A DNA stretch of 8,014 bases. It comes from JBEVNX01 sp040507895 (GTDB taxonomy: Bacteria > Desulfobacterota > Binatia > JACPRU01). Shown piece by piece: positions 1 through 6,300 of the stretch. The stretch lies in NCBI GenBank assembly GCA_040507895.1, contig JBEVNX010000166.1, positions 1-8,014 on the forward strand, read 5' to 3'. The notes beneath the pieces are model-generated. The model saw only the letters and a list, made by a program, of their open reading frames with translations, was not told where the DNA came from and searched no databases. The position numbers and the translations under genes are program-made. Positions within the stretch are counted from its first letter, which is position 1. Every line of letters starts with the position of its first letter.

Positions 1-1
1 C

Positions 2-787
2 CTGTTGCCGTTCGTCGCAGGTGGCGAGGTCGAGACCTGCGTCGAGGAGCGCGTTCCTGTGCTCATGCTCTTCTGGGGGGACGCTCGGCCCCACGTCGAC
101 AAGGCCAAACGGGCCCGCATCCCCGCCTCGTCCAGGTCGGTTCCGTCGACGAGGCGAAGGATGCCGCGGCCGCGGGCGCGAGCGCCGTGATCGCGCAGGG
201 CTTCGAGGCGGGCGGGCACGTCCGCGGCACGACCTCCCTCGCGGCCCTCCTTCCGCGGTCGTGGAAGCGGTGAAGCCGCTCCCCGTGATCGCCGCGGGCG
301 GCATCGCGAACGGGCGCGGGGTCGTCCGCCGCGCTCGCGCTCGGTGCGGAAGCCGTGATGATGGGGACGCGGTTCTTGTGCAGCCAGGAATCGCGTGCGG
401 CGCGCCAGTACAAGGAACGGATCGTGCGCGCACGCGCCGAGGACACAGTCCACACGATGCTCTTCGACGTCGGATGGCCCGACGCAGCGCACCGCGTGCT
501 CCGGAACAAGGCGATCGAGGAGTGGGAGGCGGCGGGGACGCCCGTCGCCGGGCCAGCGCCCAGGGGAAGGCGAGATCGTCGGCAGAATGACCGTCGACGG
601 CGTGGTGACCGACGTGCCGCGCTACTTCGTCGGCAATCCGATGATCGATTTCGAGGGCGACATGGAGTACGTCGCGCCCTACGCTGGCGAGTCCTGCAAT
701 CTCGTGAACGACGTGAAGCCGGCGGCGGCGATCGTTCGCGACGTCGTGCGCGAGGCCGAAGAGGTCCTGAAGGAGGTCGGCGGGTAG
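2..787 (+). pseudogene. nitronate monooxygenase (2-nitropropane dioxygenase family), 5'-truncated and frameshifted
   Basis: FMN-dependent oxidation of alkyl nitronates is the known role of this family. The coding signal runs through three frames. Frame 2 (from 2) gives a strand ending in VPVLMLFWGD. Frame 1 (about 115-250) gives LVQVGSVDEAKDAAAAGA and the family signature QGFEAGGHVRG, with the expected catalytic His at 217-219. Frame 3 (about 250-318) gives the FMN-phosphate loop PVIAAGGIANGRG. Frame 1 again (about 319-540) gives ALALGAEAVMMGTRFL and FDVGWPDAAHRVLRN. Frame 2 (about 545-787) gives GQRPGEGEIVG and a natural end at TAG 785-787. The changes are two single-base losses (near 110-120 and 252) and two gains (near 315-320 and 535-541), with net zero shift. 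The N-terminal third lies outside the window. The family assignment is firm. Whether this is a true pseudogene or a miscalled intact gene cannot be decided here. Confidence 0.85.
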
Positions 788-1068
788 GGGCGGGGCTTCG
801 CGCTGGCGCGGTGGCTTCGCTCCTATCGGGACGCAGTCGATGTCTCGCTGCGGGACCGCGCATGGAGCGAGACCGGGCGTTATGCCGCGGCCCTCGAGGG
901 TCTCGTTCGCCGAGCCGTGGCCGCGCTGCGAGTTCATCGTTCGTCGGGCGAGGGCTTTGGCCGCCTACGGGCTCGGCAGTCGCGCCCCCGAGCTCCTCGC
1001 GGAAATCGCGCGAGGAGTGCCGGTCGCTCCGCTTTCGGGAACCGTCGTTCGAAGCGGTAGTCGAATGA
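788..1068 (+). pseudogene. C-terminal fragment of a large ATPase/TPR (adenylate-cyclase-type) regulator, frameshifted
   Basis: Three consecutive frames join into one plausible C-terminal tail. Frame 2 (about 800-895) reads ARWLRSYRDAVDVSLRDRAW then TGRYAAALEG. Frame 3 (about 897-1014) reads AEPWPRCEFIVRRARALAAY then GLGSRAPELLAEIAR. Frame 1 (about 1015-1068) reads SLRFREPSFEAVVE and stops at TGA 1066-1068. From memory, this order (a helix with YAxALE, then EPxPW-x-F-x-x-AR-x-RALAAxG, then a short GLRxALPALEAAL-like end) is the extreme C-terminus of multidomain guanylate/adenylate-cyclase or LuxR-like ATPases with TPR arrays. Nothing of the ATPase or cyclase domains is present, and the fragment starts right after the monooxygenase stop. 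It is either a deletion remnant or an error-ridden assembly. The joined reading is an inference and the family name is tentative. Confidence 0.4.
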
Positions 1069-1550
1069 ATCCACGGTCCTTTTCCGCCGGATACTTCGCT
1101 CACCAGCGCTCCTTCGCAGCTTTGTCCCGGAGTCAGGGTCGAGGTACGGAGGAAGAGATAAACTTGTTCGGGCTCCGGGAAGAAGTGCTTGGCGTTCGGC
1201 GGCATCGTCGGTGACGCGGTTGCCGCCGAAGCCTTGGCTCCAACGATCGCCGTTTCTGCCCGGCGTGCGGTATGCCGCGCGCGCGGGCCGACCGAGTCAA
1301 CGGGCTTTGCCAGTGCGCTCGCCCTTCCCACCTTCAGGACGCAAGCCGTTGCCGATCTCTATAAAGGGAAGATCCTGTGGCCCAGTGTCGTGACCGCGGG
1401 CGTGTTGCCCCCTGCTTTGCGGTTTGGGGTTCAGATATCACCGTCGCCAGACAATCTTGGCCAACCGCTTTCCACGGCGCGACGGCACGGTACTACGGGA
1501 TGGGTGAGCCGGATCCGGAAACAGCGGTCGCGCTTGCATATCGCCCTGCG
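1069..1550. other. about 480 bp with no gene I can support
   Basis: No frame on either strand gives a convincing protein. The composition looks less strongly G/C-biased than the flanking genes, especially about 1330-1480 (by eye, not computed). The only local protein-like signal is a plus-strand stretch at 1251-1316 reading RFCPACGMPRARADRVNG and then LCQC. It resembles a zinc-ribbon pair (CxxC, later CxC) but has no supporting context. Given the frameshifts on the left side, a badly damaged gene cannot be excluded. Confidence 0.5.
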
Positions 1551-1574
1551 CAACCGTACTGCACCATACGGTTG
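1551..1574. repeat. perfect 8-bp inverted repeat (stem-loop) beside the tRNA-Leu remnant
   Basis: The arm CAACCGTA (1551-1558) and its exact reverse complement TACGGTTG (1567-1574) flank an 8-base loop (1559-1566). There is no T tract after it, so a Rho-independent terminator is unlikely. It ends six bases before the break point of the tRNA-Leu 3' half. It could be a recombination or recognition site, the end of a small element, or chance. Confidence 0.5.
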
Positions 1575-1579
1575 AGAGA

Positions 1580-1632
1580 ACTAAAAATCCGGTGGCCGCA
1601 AGGTCGTGTCGATTCGAGTCCGACTTCCGGCA
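1580..1632 (+). other. 3'-half tRNA-Leu remnant (possible attachment-site footprint)
   Basis: From 1581 the sequence matches the 3' half of a bacterial tRNA-Leu. The anticodon loop CTAAAAA is at 1581-1587 (UAA-type tRNA-Leu normally has CTTAAAA). The 3' anticodon strand TCCGG is at 1588-1592. The long type-II variable arm is GGCC-GCAA-GGTC (1594-1605), with a GNRA loop and one G-T pair. The T arm is GTCGA-TTCGAGT-CCGAC (1608-1624), the 3' acceptor strand TTCCGGC (1625-1631), and the discriminator A is at 1632. Upstream sequence does not pair with the anticodon strand, and no D arm or 5' acceptor (GCCGGAA) is present at tRNA distance, so the 5' half is missing. The normally invariant 53-61 pair is an A/C mismatch (1612/1620). 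CCA is not encoded. Integrases commonly use tRNA 3' halves as att sites, and a lone 3' half typically marks the far end of an inserted element. Confidence 0.7.
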
Positions 1633-1684
1633 TGGGAAAACTCCGAAGCTCCACGACATCGGGTCTCCGGGGAGCGCAGGTAGC

Positions 1685-1713
1685 CGCGCGAAGTGGCGCG
1701 CGATTCGATCGAA
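1685..1713. promoter_or_regulatory. inverted repeats in the HIT gene leader
   Basis: CGCGCG (1685-1690) repeats as its own reverse complement at 1697-1702 across six bases. It is followed at once by the 10-bp palindrome TTCGATCGAA (1704-1713). Both lie within 45 bases of the HIT start codon, just upstream of its ribosome binding site. They could be a leader hairpin or an operator. In DNA of this GC content the first repeat has a fair chance of being accidental. Confidence 0.25.
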
Positions 1714-1726
1714 ACCGAGGAAAAAG

Positions 1727-2143
1727 ATGGCCTACGATCCGAGCAACGTCTTCGCGAAGATCCTGCGCAAAGAGCTGCCTTGCGTGAAGGTGTACGAGGA
1801 CGAGGCGACCCTCGCGTTCATGGACATCATGCCGTCTGTGGAGGGCCATATGCTGGTGATCACCAAGGAGCCGGCGGAAACCATACTCGATCTCTCGCCC
1901 GAGGGTGCTTCCGCACTGATCCGCACGACGCAACGAGTTGCCAAGGCGGTGAAGAAGAGCTTCGGCTGCCCCGGAGTCATGTTGGTGCAGCTGAACGGAG
2001 CCGCCGCCGGCCAGAGCGTGCCGCACATCCACTTTCACGTGCTGCCGCGCAGCGAGGGGCTGGAGCTGAAGCTGCACGGCCGGTCGATGGTGAAGCCCGA
2101 ACAGTTGGAGCCCATCGCAGCCAAGATCCGGGCGTCGCTCTAG
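1727..2143 (+). CDS. HIT-family protein (histidine-triad nucleotide-binding/hydrolase)
   Basis: The protein has 138 residues, typical of the compact HIT family, whose members hydrolyse or bind purine nucleotide phosphates such as AMP-lysine-type phosphoramidates or dinucleoside polyphosphates. The catalytic triad motif is VPHIHFHVLPR, with His100, His102 and His104. The preceding NGAAAGQSVPH loop and the N-terminal VYEDEATLAFMDIMPSVEGH block are also canonical. Many homologues begin with a Cys-x-x-Cys zinc site (CIFCKI). Here the same position reads NVFAKI, so that metal site is absent. The start is ATG 1727, with GAGG (1717-1720) six bases upstream; the frame is open further upstream but runs into the tRNA remnant. 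The gene is monocistronic and convergent with the next gene. The exact substrate cannot be read from sequence. It is probably a cytosolic homodimer, as is usual for the family. Confidence 0.95.
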   Translation: MAYDPSNVFAKILRKELPCVKVYEDEATLAFMDIMPSVEGHMLVITKEPAETILDLSPEGASALIRTTQRVAKAVKKSFGCPGVMLVQLNGAAAGQSVPHIHFHVLPRSEGLELKLHGRSMVKPEQLEPIAAKIRASL

Positions 2144-2544
2144 GGCTCGAGCACTCCGAGGGCTGTGGCCGCTGAAAGCAGCGCTTCGTAGCGCAGCCGC
2201 GTCGACTCGTCGAGGAGACCCGAGGTAATGAAATAGGGAGCGACGCGGCTCAACGTGGTGTGGGTCGTCGCATCGGCGAGCACCAGGAGCGGGATCGCGA
2301 CCAGGCTGCGGACGTGCACGCCGAAGTGCTCGACGCTATGGCCGAGTGCGCGGCCCGTGGCGATCGCCCAGGCGACGAGCGGCAACCAGGTGAAAGCCGC
2401 GATCAGCGCCGCCCGCCGGGCGACCGCTAGCCCTCCGTCACGCAGTATCAAACCGACCGCCTGCTGCAGCCGGAAGAGCGGGTCCCTGCGAATCAGCGAA
2501 AAAGCCAGGGGCGCCTCTCGATCGTCGTGGCTCGGTTCACTCAT
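2140..2544 (-). CDS. short membrane protein of unknown function, possibly C-terminally truncated
   Basis: This 134-residue protein starts at ATG 2544-2542 (MSEPSHDD). An in-frame ATG at 2631 would begin exactly on the neighbouring gene's start and cross non-coding-looking sequence, so the shorter form is preferred. A charged N-terminus (FSLIRRDPLFRLQQAVGLI) precedes two predicted helices, about residues 44-63 (AALIAAFTWLPLVAWAIATG) and 78-93 (VRSLVAIPLLVLADAT). The pattern RRAALIAxFTWLPL, then HVRSLVAIPLLVLAD, then SGLLDESTR recalls the first part of longer uncharacterised membrane proteins (several hundred residues, from memory). That suggests the C-terminal half is missing. It ends at a TAG that shares the CTAG at 2140-2143 with the stop of the convergent HIT gene. 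No good ribosome binding site is visible. No function is assigned. Confidence 0.7.
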   Translation of the reverse strand: MSEPSHDDREAPLAFSLIRRDPLFRLQQAVGLILRDGGLAVARRAALIAAFTWLPLVAWAIATGRALGHSVEHFGVHVRSLVAIPLLVLADATTHTTLSRVAPYFITSGLLDESTRLRYEALLSAATALGVLEP

Positions 2545-2618
2545 GTCCGTGCGGCTTGCTGCTCGGAGCGCCCCGGTGTTAGGAGGTTTCGTACGACCGA
2601 CCCAAACGGGAGCATTCC
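2545..2618. promoter_or_regulatory. divergent intergenic region with an unused AGGAGG
   Basis: These 74 bp lie between the start codons of the minus-strand membrane protein and the plus-strand HdeD-like gene, so promoters for both would be expected in or near it. I see no clear sigma-70 -35/-10 pair. A perfect Shine-Dalgarno core AGGAGG at 2581-2586 points rightward, but no ATG, GTG or TTG follows at usable distance. The HdeD-like gene instead has GGGAG at 2608-2612, six bases before its ATG. Confidence 0.35.
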
Positions 2619-3194
2619 ATGAGCGAGCCACGTCCGGTTGTCGCTGGCATCATGCAGGGAACGCACGTTCTCGGCCTGTCGCTGATCGGTATGGGAATCC
2701 TCTCGGCCCTCGCACCGGCGATCGCCGGCGCGCCCGTGGTCATGCTGGTGGGGGTGCTCGTCGCCCTTGCGGGTGTGGCGCGCGGCGTGTTCGGGTGGCG
2801 CGCCTGGTTGGAAGGGAAGGGCCCGATGGGTCTCGTCGTCGGAGGCCTGGCCGTCGCCTGCGGGCTCGCCCTCGTCTTCAACCCGGTATCGAGCCTCGGC
2901 GCGGTGTCTTCGCTGGTGGCGGCTTACATGGTCGTCGACGGCATCTCCGCGCTGCTGTTCTCGGCGCGCCTCGATGAGAACGAGGGGCGTGGCTGGATGT
3001 GGGGAGACGCGCTGCTCTCGATTGCCCTCGGCGTGTCGATGTGGGTCGGCTGGCCGCTCTCGGGCCTGCGCGCGCTCGGCATACTCATAGGCGTGAAGTT
3101 GGCATCGGCGGGCGCGGTCCTGCTGCGCGTCGAGCAGAGCATGCGGCGCCTCGGTGCGGGTGTGGCGGCGCTGCGCTCGCGCGCGGGAGGCTAG
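2619..3194 (+). CDS. HdeD-like (DUF308) six-helix membrane protein
   Basis: The 191-residue integral inner-membrane protein has six predicted helices at about residues 14-33, 38-57, 69-87, 92-113, 128-143 and 148-169, arranged as three pairs. The glycine-rich small-residue pairs, the conserved turn ALVFNPVSSLGAVSSLVAAY after helix 3, and the end VDGISALLFSARLDE fit the HdeD/DUF308 family. E. coli HdeD contributes to acid resistance at high cell density, but most family members have no assigned role, so acid stress is only a possibility here. The start is ATG 2619 with GGGAG at 2608-2612. An in-frame stop at 2580-2582 excludes a longer form. The C-terminal tail (about 175-191) is basic and probably cytoplasmic. 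The hybrid kinase follows on the same strand after about 170 bp, too far for tight coupling. Confidence 0.88.
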   Translation: MSEPRPVVAGIMQGTHVLGLSLIGMGILSALAPAIAGAPVVMLVGVLVALAGVARGVFGWRAWLEGKGPMGLVVGGLAVACGLALVFNPVSSLGAVSSLVAAYMVVDGISALLFSARLDENEGRGWMWGDALLSIALGVSMWVGWPLSGLRALGILIGVKLASAGAVLLRVEQSMRRLGAGVAALRSRAGG

Positions 3195-3335
3195 CGGTCT
3201 CCGCGGAGCCGACGCTCCGCACCGGCGCCGGGGCCGCGCCGCTCGGTTTTGCGGAGATCGCGCTCGCGGAGGTGCGTCAAACGTGCTACTGGACACGCGC
3301 CGCCGGTGCTTTTGGTCAGCAACGCCCCTGCCTCG

Positions 3336-3355
3336 ATCGTGGAGCCCTCCACGAT
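3336..3355. promoter_or_regulatory. perfect 8-bp inverted repeat in front of the hybrid kinase
   Basis: ATCGTGGA (3336-3343) and its exact reverse complement TCCACGAT (3348-3355) are separated by GCCC. The element ends ten bases before the preferred start codon at 3366. As RNA it would form a stable hairpin close to the translation start; as DNA it has the form of a dimeric-repressor operator. If translation began at the upstream TTG (3249) it would instead lie within the coding region. Confidence 0.4.
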
Positions 3356-3365
3356 ACGCTCGAAG

Positions 3366-6300
3366 ATGGCGGAGGCGTTCGTCCGCGGAACCGCCGGCTT
3401 GCTGGTCGCGGCGAGCGCTCTCTGGTTGTTCGAGCACCTGCTCGGGCTGAGATTCTTGCCGGGGATCGCATCGCTCGGATCGAGAGTCGCGGCGTCGCTC
3501 TTGCTGCTCGCCGCGTCGCTCTTGCTGGTCTCGGAGGACGATCTCTTGCGGCGACGGCTCGGCAAGGCGCTCGGCGCCGTCGTCGCGCTCGTCGGGGCGC
3601 GGACCCTCGTCGAGCAAGCTCTCTCCGGCGGCGTTTCAGACACGAGCCTCCCGAGCGCAGCTGAGCTCTTGATGCTTGGCACCGCCGCTTCCGTGATCGA
3701 CCTGCAGAGCTGGCCGCGGCGGCGGCTCTCCGACTTCTTCGCCCTCGGCGCGCTGTTCGTGCTCCTGGAGATCGTTCTCGAGGCGCTCTACGCGGCCAGC
3801 GGTTCCGCCGGCGCGCGGCAGCCGATCGAGCTCACGGCGGTCTGTCTCTTCGGCCTCTCGGCAGCCGCGCTTCTGTGCGTCCGGCTCGACACCGGCCCGC
3901 TCTCGCTGCTCACCCGCGATGCGCCGTCGAGCGCGCTCATGCGCCAGCTCCTGCCGCTCACCGTAGCCGGTCCGGCGCTCGCCGGATTGATCGCGGTAAT
4001 CGGGCAGCGAGACGGTTGGATGGACTCGACCGGGGCGATCTCCCTGCTCGTGACGCTCGCGGCGCTCGTGCTTCTTGGGATCGCCTGGATCGGCTCCGCG
4101 CGGCTGCGCCTCGCAGAGGGCGCGCTCGGCATGACCGAGGAGATGCACGGCCGACTGCTGCGCGAGACCGCCGTCCGCTCCGAGGCCGAGCGATCGCGAG
4201 CGCACTATCTCCAGCTGCTGGGCGATCTCGAGGCCGTCGTCTGGGAAGCGGAGCCCGACAGCGGTCAGCTCAAGTTCGCGAGCCCCGGATCCGGCGAACT
4301 GCTCACGGAGTTGCCGAAGGGCTGGCTCGCTGACGGCGACTTCTGGACGAGGATCGTCCACCCGCGCGATCGCGAGCGGGCGGCCGTCGAGCTGCTTGCC
4401 GCAGCGGACCGGGGCCGCGACTGTGAGTTCGAGTTCCGCGCGGTCAAGGTCGACGGCTCGGTGCGGTGGCTCCGCGCGCGCCTCTACGCGGAGGAGGTTG
4501 ACGGCGCCCGTCGCTGGCACCGCGGCGTCATGATTGACGTCACCGAGCGCAAGGAGACCGAGCGCCGGCTCGCCGCGCAGAACGAGATCGCCCGCGTGCT
4601 CGGCGAGTCGCAATCGCTGCACGGCGCGCTGCCGCACTTGCTCGGCGCGCTTGGCGCAAAGCTCGACTGGGACTTCGGCGCCGCCTGGACGCTCGATCGC
4701 GAGCTCGGCGTGCTGCGCGCGATGGACGTGTGGCAAGCGGCGCCCGATCTCGCCGCGACGTTTGCCGCGGCGACGCGCGGCCGCACGTTCTCGAGGGGCG
4801 AGGAGCTGCCCGGACGGGTGTGGGGAAGCGGCGGCCCCGCTTGGATCGAGGACGTCGCGAAGGAAGCATCGTTCGCCCGCGGCGTCGAGGCGGAGCGCGA
4901 CGGCCTCCACGGCGCGGTTGGCTTCCCGATCCGCGTCCGCGATGAATTCCTCGGCGTGATCGAGCTCTGGAGCCGCGACGTGCGCCCGCCCGACGAGGCG
5001 CTCGGCAAGCTCCTCGCGTCGGTCGGGAACCAGGTCGGCCAGTTCGTCGACCGCCGCCGCTCCGACGAGCGTCATCGCGAGAAGAGCTCGGCGCTCGAGA
5101 CCGTCAACCGTCTCTCGCCGACCTTCTCCGGCATGCTCGACATCGATCGATTGATCCAGGAGCTCACCGACGCGGCGACCAAGCTCGCCGATGCGCAGAT
5201 GGGCACGTTCTTCTTCCACGGCCGCGAGGGAGAAGGGTACCGAAGCTACACGTCCAACACCGTCTCGCACGACGCCCTCGGGCTCGGCGCACCGCGGCCG
5301 ACGCGCTTCCCGACGCGGCTGTTCTCGAGCGACGGTCCGCTGCGCATCGACGACGTCCGCGCCAGCGGTGGACCTGCCGGCCTCGAGGGTCAGTTCACCG
5401 GTTCGGCGGTGGCCAGCTATCTCGCGGTGCCGGTCGTGTCGCGCGGCGGACGCATCCTCGGCGGCATCGCGCTCTCGCACTCCGAACCGGGCGTCTTCAC
5501 CAAGCGCGAGGAGCGGATCGTCTCCGGCATCGCCGCGCACGCGGCGGTGGCTCTGGAGAACGCCGAGCTCTACGACGCCGAGCGCCGCGCGCGGGCAGCG
5601 GCGGAGGCCGCGAGCCGGGCGAAGGACGAGTTTCTGGCGATGCTCGGCCACGAGCTGCGCAATCCGATCGGCGCGATCCGCAACAGCGTTGAGGCGCTCG
5701 AGATGTCGCAGGAGCGCAGCGGCGACGGCGCCGGGGCCATGCTCTGCTCGATCATCGCGCGCCAGACGGACACGCTCGCGCAGCTCGTCGACGATCTGCT
5801 CGACGTCACGCGGCTGATTTCCGGCAAAGTCAGGCTGCGCACCCGCGTCGTCGATCTCCGGGAGCTCGTCGGCCAGACCCTCGAGTCGCTGCGCGCCGGG
5901 GGCCGGGCGTCGCGCCACTTCGTGCACTTCCAGGGCGAGCCGGTATTCGTCGACGGCGATCCGGTGCGCCTCGAGCAGATCGTCACCAACCTCGTGGAGA
6001 ACGCCATCAAGTACACGCCGGAGGGCGGCGAGGTCGAGATCGCCGTCGAGCTTGTCGGCGAAGAGGCGCAGCTGCGAGTGCGCGACAACGGGCAGGGCAT
6101 CGAGCCCGAGCTGCTGCCGCGCATCTTCGATCTCTTCGTGCAGGGCAAGCAGTCGCTCGACCGGCCGCGGGGAGGCCTCGGCATCGGTCTCACGCTGGTG
6201 CGCCGCCTCGCCGAGATGCACGGCGGATCCGTCGAGGCGGAGAGCGCCGGAGTCGGGATCGGAAGCGAGTTCCGGGTGCGCATCCCCGCCAAGCCCACGA

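Noticed and set aside
63..1331. Open frame of about 420 codons on the minus strand across the left end
   Set aside because: It is Arg/Pro/Ser-rich low-complexity sequence that spans both plus-strand gene remnants and the empty stretch, with no motif. It is a shadow frame.
1349..1365. TATAAA (1360-1365) after TTGCCG (1349-1354) as a promoter
   Set aside because: The spacing is only five bases, no -35 box lies 16-18 bases upstream, and no supported gene follows.
1500..1632. Complete tRNA-Leu, or tRNA-Leu with a group I intron, using GCCGGA near 1508 as the 5' acceptor
   Set aside because: There is no D arm, no 5' anticodon strand, the spacing is about 125 bases, and I see no group I core motifs before the 3' half.
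2530..2633. Similar first codons (MSEP) of the two divergent genes, giving an imperfect inverted repeat
   Set aside because: The similarity covers only about four codons and the proteins are otherwise unrelated, so coincidence is the simplest explanation.
3195..3260. Terminator-like GC palindromes (CTCCGCGGAG, CCGGCGCCGG) after the HdeD-like gene
   Set aside because: The palindromes are short and GC-only without a following T tract. The single TTTT near 3246 does not follow a convincing stem.
2541..3617. Minus-strand frame opposite the HdeD-like gene
   Set aside because: The product is a His/Arg/Gln-rich string typical of antisense to hydrophobic coding sequence. The plus-strand protein has family character and a ribosome binding site.
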